From Streptomyces sp. NBC_01267 (lineage in GTDB: Bacteria > Actinomycetota > Actinomycetes > Streptomycetales > Streptomycetaceae): a stretch of DNA of 64,000 bases. The notes beneath the pieces are model-generated. The model was not told the DNA's origin and did not search any database. It was given only the letters and a program-made list of their open reading frames with translations. The stretch lies in NCBI RefSeq assembly GCF_036241575.1, contig NZ_CP108455.1:2804501-2868500 (forward strand), written 5' to 3'. Positions 19,876-28,511 of this stretch are shown here, in pieces (position 1 is the stretch's first letter; each line of letters begins with the position of its first letter). The translations under genes and the position numbers were made by a program.

Positions 19876-22197
19876 TCACGGCGCGGTCGTGACCACCGCG
19901 GCCTGCGGCCGGATCGGCAGTCGGCTGACCGGGCGGCCGGTCGCCGCCCGCACCGCCGCCGCCACCGCCGCCGGAGAGGTGACCACGGGCACCGCGCTCG
20001 CCGCCTTCGCGCCGAACGGGGCCACCACGTCACGCTCCTCGACCAGCTTCACGATGCGGATGTCCGGGGCGTCCAGGGCCGTGGGCAGCGCGTATCCGGT
20101 CAGGTCGGGGTGGCGGATCACACCTCGGGTGGTGCGCAGGTTCTCGGTGAGCGCCGCGCCGACGCCCTGGGTGACGCCCGCCTCGATACGGGAGGCCAGC
20201 AGCCGGGGGTTGAGGACCCGGCCGACGTCCTGGGCGACCGCCATCTCCACCACCCGCACCGAGCCGACCTCGATGTCCACGTCCACGACCGCGCGGATCG
20301 CGCAGAAGGCGAGGCCCACGAACGCGTCGCCCTGGCCCGACTCGTCCAGCGGCTCGGTCGGATGGGGGCGGCACTGGGCCGTCGCCCAGAGCTCCTTGCC
20401 GTCCATCGCCTCGGTGACGGTGGTGGAGAGCACCCCGTCGTACGAGGTGATCTTGCCGTCGGCGATCTGCAGCAGCTCCGTGGACATGCCGAACTTGTGG
20501 GCCAGCGGCTGGAGAAGCTGGGTCCGGACCATCTTCGCCGCCCGCTCCACCGCCCCGCCGGAGACCCAGGTGTGCCTGCCGTGCGTGGCCGGGCCCGCCG
20601 GGGGCTGGTCGGTGTCGACGGACGCGACATGGACCTCCTCGATACCGAGGGTGTCCTGGACGATCTGCCGGGCCAGCGTGGAGAATCCCTGGCCGGTCTC
20701 GACGGCGGCGCAGATCACGGTGGCGACGCCGTCGTGGACTTTGACGGTCGCGGTGGAGACCTCGTCGGCGCCCTCGGCGCCGAGCATGTGGACCATGCCG
20801 AGCGCGTAGCCCACACCACGGCGCACCGCGCCGGGTTCCCCTGCTCCCTCGGGGCCGCCGGGCAGCAGCCAGTCCCCCTCGGGGCTGTCCTTGGGCAGCA
20901 CGGGAAGCGGGAAGTCTCTTACGGAGTTCAGGAGTTCGGCGACGGGGGCCGGGCAGGTGACGGTCTGCCCGGTGGGGAGCAGATCGCCGGTGGCCAGGAC
21001 GTTGCGCAGCCGCAGTTCGGCCGGGTCGAGGGAGAGCTTGGCCGCCAGCTTGTCCATCTGGCCCTCGTACGCGGCGCAGACCTGGAGGGCGCCCTCGCCC
21101 CGGACGTGCCCGGACGGCGGGTTGTTCGTACGGACCGCCCAGCCCTCGATGAAGGCGTGCGGGACGACGTACGGACCGCAGGCGAACGCGACGGCAGCGG
21201 CCAGCGATTCGGACGAGGCGTCGGCGTACGCGCCCGCGTCGAGCAGGATCTGCGCCTCGACCTTCACCAGGCGGCCCTCGGCGTCCGCGTGGTGGCGGTA
21301 GCGCAGCAGGGTCGGGTGGCGGTGCGCGTGGCCGAGGAAGGACTCCTCCCGGGTGGCCGCCAGCTTGACCGGGCAGCCGGTCTTCAACGCCAGCAGGCCG
21401 AGCGGGAGTTGGAAGCTGGTGTCCTCCCGGTCGCCGGTCGCGCCGGGCACCCCGGTCACCACGACCTTGACGCGGTCGGGCTCCAGACCGAAGCAGGCGG
21501 CGGCCAGATCGCGGTCGGCGTGCGGGTCGGTGGACGCGGTGTAGATCTCCACGCCGCCGTCCGGCCTGGGCACGGCGAGCCCGGCCTCGGCGCCGATCGG
21601 CGCCGGGTCCTGGCGGCCGATCCGGTAGAGCCCTTCGACGATCACCTCACCGGTGATGTCCGGGTCGCCGAAGCGCAGCGGGATGTGCCGGATCAGATTG
21701 CCGTCGGGGTGCAACGGCTCGGCGGTGAACGCCTTCTCCGGGTCGGTGACCGGCTCCAGTACCTCGTACTCGACCGCGATGGCGGCGGCGGCGAGCCGGG
21801 CGGTGTCCGGGTGGTCGGCGGCGACCGCGGCGATGGCCTCGCCGTGGTGGCGGACGAGTTCGGAGGCGAAGACGGGGCGGTCGGCGATCCCGCGGCCGTG
21901 CGCGCTGTCGCCGGGGATGTCGGCGTGGGTGACCACCGCGCGCACGCCGGGCATCGCGGACGCCTCGGCGGTGTCGATCGAGACGATCCGGGCGTGCGGG
22001 TGCGGGGCGCGCAGGACCGCCGCCCAGAGCAGCCCCTCGGCCCACAGGTCGGACGCGTACGGGAAGGTGCCCTCGGTCTTCGCGCGGGTGTCGGCCGGTG
22101 GGAGGGAAACCCCGAGACCGTGTGCGGGCGGCTCCTGTTCGGGGCCGTCCGCCTCCGGGGTCGTCGCGGTGGCCTCGGTGGCCGCGTCGCTGCTCAC
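19876..22197 (-). CDS. Molybdenum hydroxylase, molybdopterin-binding large subunit (XDH family)
   Basis: A 773-residue protein of the xanthine dehydrogenase/CO dehydrogenase large-subunit family. The N-terminal aldehyde oxidase a/b hammerhead domain runs GTFPYASDLWAEGLLWAAVL to about residue 150. The Moco domain contains NNPPSGHVRGEGALQVCAAYEG split across 340-365, ETGQGFSTLARQIVQD and, near the C-terminus, VAPFGAKAASAVP where a catalytic glutamate would normally lie (GEPP/GE in XDH). The FGAK variant and the absence of a clear Glu make the substrate uncertain. It overlaps the Fe-S subunit gene by four bases, so the complex is made from one operon in the order FAD, Fe-S, Mo. Confidence 0.9.
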   Translation of the reverse strand: MSSDAATEATATTPEADGPEQEPPAHGLGVSLPPADTRAKTEGTFPYASDLWAEGLLWAAVLRAPHPHARIVSIDTAEASAMPGVRAVVTHADIPGDSAHGRGIADRPVFASELVRHHGEAIAAVAADHPDTARLAAAAIAVEYEVLEPVTDPEKAFTAEPLHPDGNLIRHIPLRFGDPDITGEVIVEGLYRIGRQDPAPIGAEAGLAVPRPDGGVEIYTASTDPHADRDLAAACFGLEPDRVKVVVTGVPGATGDREDTSFQLPLGLLALKTGCPVKLAATREESFLGHAHRHPTLLRYRHHADAEGRLVKVEAQILLDAGAYADASSESLAAAVAFACGPYVVPHAFIEGWAVRTNNPPSGHVRGEGALQVCAAYEGQMDKLAAKLSLDPAELRLRNVLATGDLLPTGQTVTCPAPVAELLNSVRDFPLPVLPKDSPEGDWLLPGGPEGAGEPGAVRRGVGYALGMVHMLGAEGADEVSTATVKVHDGVATVICAAVETGQGFSTLARQIVQDTLGIEEVHVASVDTDQPPAGPATHGRHTWVSGGAVERAAKMVRTQLLQPLAHKFGMSTELLQIADGKITSYDGVLSTTVTEAMDGKELWATAQCRPHPTEPLDESGQGDAFVGLAFCAIRAVVDVDIEVGSVRVVEMAVAQDVGRVLNPRLLASRIEAGVTQGVGAALTENLRTTRGVIRHPDLTGYALPTALDAPDIRIVKLVEERDVVAPFGAKAASAVPVVTSPAAVAAAVRAATGRPVSRLPIRPQAAVVTTAP

Positions 22198-24170
22198 GCC
22201 ATGCCTCCGTCGTGCTGCTGCTGCGGGTGCGAGGGCTGTGCGCCGCCCGCCCCGGGGGGTGCCTGGTGCGGGATGCGTGCCTCTTCGGTCGCGGTGGCCG
22301 CGGCTGCGCGCGCGGCGACCACCTCACCGACCGCGTCCAGAACGCCCCGGTAACCGGAGCACCGGCAGAGGTTGCCGCAGAGTGCCTGTCTGGTTTCGAG
22401 CTCGGTGGGGGCGTGGTTGCCCTCCAGGAGGTCGTGGACCGTCATGGCCATGCCGGGGATGCAGAAGCCGCACTGGACGGCCCCGCAGTCGGCGAGGGCG
22501 CGCTGGACGTCGGAGGGCTCACCGTTGACGGCGAGGCCCTCGACCGTACGGACCTCGGAGCCCGCCGCGGTGGCCGCGGGGACCAGGCAGGAGGCGACGA
22601 GACGGCCGTCGACCTGGACGTTGCACGCACCGCACTCGCCCTGCGAGCAGCCGTCCTTGGCGCCGGCCAGACCGAGCCGCTCGCGCAGCACGTAGAGCAG
22701 CGACTCGCCGATCCAGGCGTCGGTGACGGGCCGGTCGGAGCCGTTCACGCGCAGCACGTACGACGCGGGGGTGTGCTCGCTCCGGGCGGGCCCGGGGTCG
22801 GACACGGGCGCGGATGCGGCTACGGGGTCGGGCTCGGTCGCGGGCCCGGTGCCGGGGTCGGGCTGGGTCTCGGGCTCGGGCTCGGCGACGAGTTCCGCGC
22901 CGGTCTCGGGTACGGGTGCGGGTTCCTGGCCGGGTTCCTGACGGGGGTCCTGCCCCGGTTCCGTGCGGGGGTCCTGGCGGAGCCCCTGCCGCGGATCCAG
23001 CCCGGCACCGGGGCCGGCATCGGGTCCGGACTGCGCGCCGGGTCCGGTACCGCCGTCGAGATCGGCAACGGCTGCGGGCTCGGGCTCGTGGACTGCCACG
23101 GGTACGGATTCGACGGCGGGCACGGGCGTGCCCTCGGCCGGAGTGCTGTCATGCACCTGGGAGTTGACATCGGCCGGGGCGTTGACATGATCCAGAGCGC
23201 TGTCATGAGCCTGGGTGCTGCCGTAGGCCTGGGTACTGCCGTGGGTCTGGGTACTGCCGTGGGTCTGGTTACTGCCATGGGTCTGGTTACTGCCATGGGC
23301 AGGAACGCCGTCATACACCGGCGCATCGTCGTGGCCCTGGGCACCGTCGGGGCCCTGAACGCTGTCGTGCACCGGGGCACTGTCGTGGACCGGAACGCTC
23401 TCCGGTGTCCTGGGGTCGTGGACCGGAACGCTCTCCGGCGTCCGGGGGTCGTGGACCGGAACGCCGTCGTAAGCCGGAGCGCCGCCGTCGGCCGCCCCCG
23501 CCGCTTCCGTCCCGGCCTGTTCCGGCTGCTGCGCAGGTACCGCCCAGGGAGCAGGTGCCCCGCCCGGCAGTGTCGCCGGTCCCAGCAGCGACGACGTAGT
23601 GAACTCGCCGGATTCCTCCGGGACTTCGCCCTCCGCGACCGGGATGGTCCACTGCCCGGTCAGGTCCCCCGCGCTGTGCTGGTGCGGCTGCTCGTGCGGC
23701 TGCTGGTGCAGTTGCTCGTGGGGCTGGTGCAGTTGCTCGTGGGTCTGCTGCGGGTGCTGCGGGTGCTGGTGCTGCTGGGGGAACTGGTACGGCTCGTGCG
23801 GCTGCTGGTACGGCTGCCCGGGAGCCGGCTCGCCCTGCGTCTCGGTGAACGCCCACTGGCCGGTGGCCCTGGGGTCGTACGGGTACGCCTGCTCCGCCAT
23901 CTGCTCGGGCGCCATGTCCTGGGCGGAACCGGGCTCCGGCCAGTGCGCCGCCTGCGGCACCGACCAGTGACCGGTGGCGGCCGGGTCCGTACCGGCCGCG
24001 GGCGTCAGCGGCAGGATCATCGGTGGCACGTACCCGTGACCGGGCGCGGCCAGCGGCGCGCCGTCCAGGTCCATGTCCTCGGGAAGCTGTACGAACGCGG
24101 TGGCTTCGGCGTCGTAGTCCCCGCCGTGCGGGACCGGCTGCCAGCCGCCGTGGTCGTTGTTGGTGGTCAC
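22194..24170 (-). CDS. [2Fe-2S] subunit of molybdenum hydroxylase with long repetitive N-terminus
   Basis: A 658-residue protein. Only the last 190 residues are the normal subunit. The plant-type cluster is bound by CSQGECGACNVQVDG plus a following Cys, and the second cluster by CGFCIPGMAM and CGNLCRCSGYRG. The first 465 residues are low complexity. They hold Gln/His/Pro-rich stretches (QQHQHPQHPQQTHEQ), repeated VHDPRTPESVP units, a HGSTQ/HGSNQ tandem series and acidic TEPGQDPRQEP repeats. Normal family length is about 150-200, so the extension is exceptional. It has no signal peptide. GTG 24170 overlaps the FAD subunit stop. Confidence 0.88.
   Translation of the reverse strand: MTTNNDHGGWQPVPHGGDYDAEATAFVQLPEDMDLDGAPLAAPGHGYVPPMILPLTPAAGTDPAATGHWSVPQAAHWPEPGSAQDMAPEQMAEQAYPYDPRATGQWAFTETQGEPAPGQPYQQPHEPYQFPQQHQHPQHPQQTHEQLHQPHEQLHQQPHEQPHQHSAGDLTGQWTIPVAEGEVPEESGEFTTSSLLGPATLPGGAPAPWAVPAQQPEQAGTEAAGAADGGAPAYDGVPVHDPRTPESVPVHDPRTPESVPVHDSAPVHDSVQGPDGAQGHDDAPVYDGVPAHGSNQTHGSNQTHGSTQTHGSTQAYGSTQAHDSALDHVNAPADVNSQVHDSTPAEGTPVPAVESVPVAVHEPEPAAVADLDGGTGPGAQSGPDAGPGAGLDPRQGLRQDPRTEPGQDPRQEPGQEPAPVPETGAELVAEPEPETQPDPGTGPATEPDPVAASAPVSDPGPARSEHTPASYVLRVNGSDRPVTDAWIGESLLYVLRERLGLAGAKDGCSQGECGACNVQVDGRLVASCLVPAATAAGSEVRTVEGLAVNGEPSDVQRALADCGAVQCGFCIPGMAMTVHDLLEGNHAPTELETRQALCGNLCRCSGYRGVLDAVGEVVAARAAAATATEEARIPHQAPPGAGGAQPSHPQQQHDGGMA
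23220..23298 (-). repeat. 18-bp in-frame tandem repeat in the Fe-S subunit gene
   Basis: Four successive units close to GGTACTGCCGTGGGTCT (plus-strand reading) encode HGSTQT/HGSNQT hexapeptides. A second repeat of about 36 bases, two copies, lies at 23391-23462 and encodes VHDPRTPESVP. Both periods keep the reading frame. Confidence 0.8.
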
Positions 24171-25087
24171 GACAGTGCCCTCCCCAGTGCTCGCCGGGCC
24201 AGTGCGGCGACGGTCCGCCGCAAGTGCAGTACGGCCGGGGGCAACGGCTGCGCCTCGCCCCCGGCGGCGTGCGCGGTGTCACCCGCCCCGGGGGACGGCA
24301 CCACGTCGGGGATGCAGGCGGCTGCGACGTACTCGCCGAAGGCGGTGAGCGCCTCCTGGGCGAGCCCGCGTTCGCCGTCCCAGTCGATCAACGAGGCGAT
24401 CCAGCGCTCGGCTTCGAGCGGGCGCAGCGGCATCGGCGCGATGGCGCCGACCGCGCAGCGCACCCCGCGCCGGGCCGGGTCGAGGACCACGGCGACCGAG
24501 GCGGTCGCCCGGCCGGGGCCGGTACGGCCGGTGGCTTTGAGGAAGACCTGGGGGGCGTGCAGCAGCGGTACCCGTACGAAGCCCACGAGTTCGGCGGGCT
24601 GCAGCATGTCCCGGCCTGCGAGCAGGTGCGAGACCGGGGTCTCCCGGCGGGCGCCGTCCGGACCGGCCACGACCAGGGTCGCCTCCAGCGCGGCCAGTAC
24701 CGGCAGCGCGTCGCCGGTCGGTGCGGCGGTGACGATGTTGCCGCCGAGCGTGCCCGCGTTACGGATCTGGGGCGGGCCCGCCGCGCGGGCGGCAGCAGCC
24801 AGCGCGGGGATCAGCGCCGCGAAGTCCGGCCGCCCCATCCGGGCGTGGGTGAGACCCGCGCCGAGCAGCGCGTGCCCGTCCTGGTAGTGCCAGCCCCGGA
24901 TCTCGCTGATCCTGCCGAGCCCGACAAGTCCCGCGGGACGCAGCAGCCCCGAATTCACCGCCGCCATCAGATCCGTACCGCCCGCGACGGGCACGGCGGC
25001 GGGCATGGCGGTCAGCGCCGCCACGGCCTCGTCGAGCGATGTCGGCAGCGTCACGGACTGCGCCGCCTGCGGTGCGTGCGTGGTCAA
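24167..25087 (-). CDS. FAD-binding subunit of molybdenum hydroxylase
   Basis: A 306-residue medium subunit of the xanthine/CO dehydrogenase type. FAD-binding motifs are PVAGGTDLMAAVNSG near residue 34 and QIRNAGTLGGNIVTAAPTGD near 110. The start is TTG 25087 (LTTHAPQAAQSVTLP), which gives the family length; the frame is open to 25321, but that lead has no domain pattern. It is the first gene of the operon, passing electrons from the Fe-S subunit to an acceptor. The C-terminal domain reads PRATASVAVV-like in RTGPGRATASVAVVLDPA. Confidence 0.87.
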   Translation of the reverse strand: MTTHAPQAAQSVTLPTSLDEAVAALTAMPAAVPVAGGTDLMAAVNSGLLRPAGLVGLGRISEIRGWHYQDGHALLGAGLTHARMGRPDFAALIPALAAAARAAGPPQIRNAGTLGGNIVTAAPTGDALPVLAALEATLVVAGPDGARRETPVSHLLAGRDMLQPAELVGFVRVPLLHAPQVFLKATGRTGPGRATASVAVVLDPARRGVRCAVGAIAPMPLRPLEAERWIASLIDWDGERGLAQEALTAFGEYVAAACIPDVVPSPGAGDTAHAAGGEAQPLPPAVLHLRRTVAALARRALGRALS

Positions 25088-25374
25088 CCCAGCTGCCCCT
25101 TCCCGGTGTCCCGGTGTCCCGGCTGTCCCGCCTGTTGCGCCGTACGGTACGTGCTCGGAGCCCGGACGTGGCAACTCTGGCACATCTTCCGAGCCGCACG
25201 ACGGGAGGGTCCGCGAAGGGTGGTTCCATCCTCTCCCAGGCTGATCGTCCTGATTCATGCACCATTGCCGCGAAGTGCTGATTACTGCTCTTCTGCGTTC
25301 CTTGTACGACTTGTTCGGCACGGCCAGTCATGCTCCCAGCCGACCGGGTTCCGGCACATGCCTTCCCGCCACGC

Positions 25375-27027
25375 TCACACGTTTGGGGGCGTCCCCTCGA
25401 TCGGGCGTCCGAGGTCGGCGGCCGTCAGTCCCTGGGGGGCGGGGCGCCGCTGCGCGGGCAACGGGCCGCCCGGCGGCCGGTAGTGCACACCGAGCGCGTC
25501 GAGCCGCGCGTAGTGCACGGCCATCCGCCGGTCGAAGTCCGGGTAGTCGCGCTCGGCCGGGGCGGGCAGCGCCGACCAGGCGACCTCGGAGAAGGCGACC
25601 AGCCTCGGGAAGGCCTGGTAGTCGACCCGGTTCTGGTCCTCCATCACCTCGGTCCAGACATTGGCCTGGGTGCCGATGACATGCGCGGCGGCCTCGGGGG
25701 CGAGCTGCGGCGGAACGGGCTCGAAGCGGTAGACGTCCTCCAGCGTGCGGACGTACCCGATGGGCATCGGCTCGTCCTCGCCGCCGTGCTGACGGTGGTC
25801 CAGATACACCTGCTGCTCCGGGCACATGACGACGTCGTGCCCGGACTCCGCGGCGGCGATCCCGCCCGCGTAACCCCGCCAGGAGGAGACGGCGGCGCCC
25901 GGCGCGAGGCCGCCTTCCAGGATCTCGTCCCAGCCGATGAGCCGCCGGCCGCGCTCGGCGAGCCAGCGGTCGAAGTGCCGGATGAACCAGGACTGGAGCT
26001 CGTCCTCGTCGGCCAGACCCAGCTCGGCCATCCGGGCCTGGGCGGCCGGGGACTTCTGCCACTGGTCCTTGGGGCACTCGTCGCCGCCCAGGTGGATGAA
26101 GGTCGAGGGGAAGAGCGCGAGGACTTCGTCGAGGACACCCTCGTAGAAGCGCAGCACCTTCTCCGTCGGGGCGAGCACGTGGGGGCTGACGCCCCAGGTG
26201 TCCCACACCGTGAGGGCGGCCGTGTCGACGACGTCGGTGTTGCCCAGCTCCGGGTACGCGGAGATCGCGGCCTGCGAGTGCCCGGGGATGTCGATCTCCG
26301 GGACGACGGTGATGTGCCGCTCGGCGGCGTACGCGACGATCTCGCGGATGTCGTCCTGGGTGTAGAAACCGCCGTGCGGCTTCTCGTCCCAGAGCGGGGA
26401 CGCCCGGTGGCCCCACTTCGTACGGGAGCGCCAGGCGCCGACCTCGGTGAGCCGGGGGTGGCGCTTGATCTCGATGCGCCAGCCCTGGTCGTCGGTGAGG
26501 TGGAAGTGGAAGACGTTGAGCTTGTGGGCGGCGAGGAGGTCGAGGTAGCGCAGGACACCGGCCTTGGGCATGAAGTGCCGGCCCACGTCGAGCATCATGC
26601 CGCGCCAGGCGAACCGCGGGCCGTCCTCGATCGCGCAGCCGGGGACGGTCCACTGCCGGTCCTGCCGCAGCGGGGCGCGCCGGAACGCCTCGGGGCCGAG
26701 CAGCTGACGGAGGGTCTGCGCACCCCAGAACACCCCGGCCGCGCTGCCGCCGTGCAGGCCGATTCCCGCGCTGTCGACGTCCAGCCGGTAGCCCTCGGGC
26801 CCGAGGGTGTCCGCGACGCCGGCGTCGATCCGCAGCCGGACGGTCCGGTCGCTCCCGTCCGCCCCGGGGCCGAGGGGCAGTCCGGTGGCCGCACCGATCA
26901 CCTGCCGCAGCCAGCGGGCCGCGCCTTCGGTTCCGGGGCCCGCGTCGATGACGGTCCGCTCGTCCACGGCGAAGCCGTCACCGGCCCGCAAGTCCTTGGC
27001 GCCCACGGGCGCGGGAATCAGATCCAT
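25375..27027 (-). CDS. Beta-N-acetylhexosaminidase (GH20)
   Basis: A 550-residue glycoside hydrolase family 20 enzyme that removes terminal N-acetylglucosamine or galactosamine. Start ATG 27027 has AGGA at proper spacing; ATG 27036 is the alternative. An N-terminal GH20b-like domain (about 1-125) precedes the TIM barrel, which opens RFAWRGMMLDVGRHFMPK. The catalytic Asp-Glu pair is in HLGGDECPKDQW, and substrate residues in FHFHLTDDQGWR and IGWDEILEGG are intact. No signal peptide is seen, so it probably acts inside on imported chito-oligosaccharides or recycled cell-wall sugars. Confidence 0.94.
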   Translation of the reverse strand: MDLIPAPVGAKDLRAGDGFAVDERTVIDAGPGTEGAARWLRQVIGAATGLPLGPGADGSDRTVRLRIDAGVADTLGPEGYRLDVDSAGIGLHGGSAAGVFWGAQTLRQLLGPEAFRRAPLRQDRQWTVPGCAIEDGPRFAWRGMMLDVGRHFMPKAGVLRYLDLLAAHKLNVFHFHLTDDQGWRIEIKRHPRLTEVGAWRSRTKWGHRASPLWDEKPHGGFYTQDDIREIVAYAAERHITVVPEIDIPGHSQAAISAYPELGNTDVVDTAALTVWDTWGVSPHVLAPTEKVLRFYEGVLDEVLALFPSTFIHLGGDECPKDQWQKSPAAQARMAELGLADEDELQSWFIRHFDRWLAERGRRLIGWDEILEGGLAPGAAVSSWRGYAGGIAAAESGHDVVMCPEQQVYLDHRQHGGEDEPMPIGYVRTLEDVYRFEPVPPQLAPEAAAHVIGTQANVWTEVMEDQNRVDYQAFPRLVAFSEVAWSALPAPAERDYPDFDRRMAVHYARLDALGVHYRPPGGPLPAQRRPAPQGLTAADLGRPIEGTPPNV

Positions 27028-27223
27028 GGATGCCATCCTGCCCGACCCACCGCGATTGGCATAGACCACTTCGGGCGGGCGGGCACGACTCGGCCGCGGC
27101 ACCTCAGGGGGGAGGCGCCGCGGCCGTACGCGGGAAACAGTCGTGCGCGGAAAGCGGACGTCAGGGAAGACCGTCAGGGAGAACCGTCAGGGAGATGCGG
27201 CCGTCGGCAGAGCGCAGCAGGTG

Positions 27224-27517
27224 CTACTTCTTGCCGCCGTCCTTGCCGCCCTTGTCCTTGTCGCCACCGGCGCCCATGGACTCGTAGATCTCCTTGCACA
27301 TGGGACAGACCGGGTACTTCTTCGGGTCGCGGCCCGGCACCCAGACCTTGCCGCACAGGGCGACGACGGGCGTGCCTTCCAGCGCGCTCGCCATGATCTT
27401 GTCCTTCTGGACATAGTGGGCGAAGCGTTCGTGGTCTCCGTCGCCGTTCGACACCTGTGGTGTCGGCTCTACGAGGGTCCCCGTACCTGCCCCGCGCTCG
27501 GGCTCAAGAGTGCTCAT
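27224..27517 (-). CDS. DUF3039-type small zinc-site protein
   Basis: A 97-residue protein starting at ATG 27517. The core DGDHERFAHYVQKDKIMASA followed by VALCGKVWVPGRDPKKYPVC and PMCKEIYE matches the actinobacterial DUF3039 pattern, with three visible cysteines that may bind metal. The tail is Gly/Lys/Asp-rich. Function is unknown. It lies between an AlgH-type gene and the hexosaminidase on the same strand and may share their transcript. Confidence 0.8.
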   Translation of the reverse strand: MSTLEPERGAGTGTLVEPTPQVSNGDGDHERFAHYVQKDKIMASALEGTPVVALCGKVWVPGRDPKKYPVCPMCKEIYESMGAGGDKDKGGKDGGKK

Positions 27518-27579
27518 GGGGGCCAAGGATACTGAAGACCGGCGGGCATGTGGGGCGGCCGGTCCGGCTGATTCCGCCT

Positions 27580-28233
27580 TCAGTTGAGTGAGGGGTCGTC
27601 CGGATAGGTGGCGATCATCGCCAGCATGCTCCGCTGGCGTCGCAGCACCGACCGCCACAGGCCGTCCGGGTCGGGCGACGAGACGTCTCCGGGCTCCGAA
27701 TCCACCACGTACCAGGCACCCGCTTCCACCTCGGCGGCGAGCTGTCCGGGACCCCAGCCCGCGTAACCGGCGAAGATCCGCAGGGAGCCCAGCGCCGCGG
27801 CGAGCAGTTCCGGCGGCGTCTCCAGGTCCACCAGGCCGATCGCGCCGTACACCCGCCGCCAGCCGATGGGATCGTCCCGGTCGGAGCGGCGCCGGAGACC
27901 CTCGGAGGCGTCCCCCCACGGCCTGCGCCGCGGGGTCGGCTCGTCGATGCCGGGAACGGCGGGCCCCGAGCCGCCGGGGATGACGGCGACCCCCAGCGCC
28001 GAGTCCAGCGAGACCGGGCCGCCCTGGAAGATCACGCCGGGCTCCCCGGTGAGCTGGTCCCAGCCCGCCAGGATGTCGCCGACGTCCACCGGGGTCGGGC
28101 GGTTGAGGACAACACCGAGCGACCCCTCCCCGTCGTGATCGAGGACGAGCACCACCGCGCGGTCGAAATTCGGGTCCGCCAGGGCGGGGGTGGCAACGAG
28201 CAGCCGCCCTGTGAGCGAGGACACCTCCGTCAT
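27580..28233 (-). CDS. AlgH/YqgE family protein
   Basis: A 217-residue protein starting at ATG 28233 (MTEVSSLTGRLLVATPAL), with an alternative ATG at 28242. It has the DUF179 features: GRLLVATPALADPNFDRAV, LGVVLNRPT, QGGPVSLDSALGV and a C-terminal IFAGYAGWGPGQLAAEVEAG. An insert of about 25 charged residues (PRRRPWGDASEGLRRRSDRD) lies in the middle. The biochemical role of the family is not established. It is divergent from murA. Confidence 0.9.
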   Translation of the reverse strand: MTEVSSLTGRLLVATPALADPNFDRAVVLVLDHDGEGSLGVVLNRPTPVDVGDILAGWDQLTGEPGVIFQGGPVSLDSALGVAVIPGGSGPAVPGIDEPTPRRRPWGDASEGLRRRSDRDDPIGWRRVYGAIGLVDLETPPELLAAALGSLRIFAGYAGWGPGQLAAEVEAGAWYVVDSEPGDVSSPDPDGLWRSVLRRQRSMLAMIATYPDDPSLN

Positions 28234-28511
28234 GGCAGACATGATCCCGCACATTCGCTCTCCGTGGGGGGCGGGTGCGCGAGCACGCACCGGCGCAGCT
28301 CAGCGCACGAGGGGGGCGCGGTGGCGCGGGGCCGGGGCCCGTACGGCGCCACGCCGCCCCGTGACGGCACGGGTGCGTAGCGTGTTGTAGCAGAGTCATG
28401 ACGGGCCGCGCACCCCCTCAGCCTTATGGAACGGGGGTATTCGCCCCTTACCCTTTGAGACGCATCCGCTGTATCGACCCCTGTCCACCCCTTCTCCGGA
28501 ACGCGAGATTC

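Noticed and set aside
25088..25321. Longer start for the FAD subunit
   Set aside because: The extra 78 residues have no FAD-domain similarity. The TTG at 25087 gives the usual length, although TTG starts are rarer.
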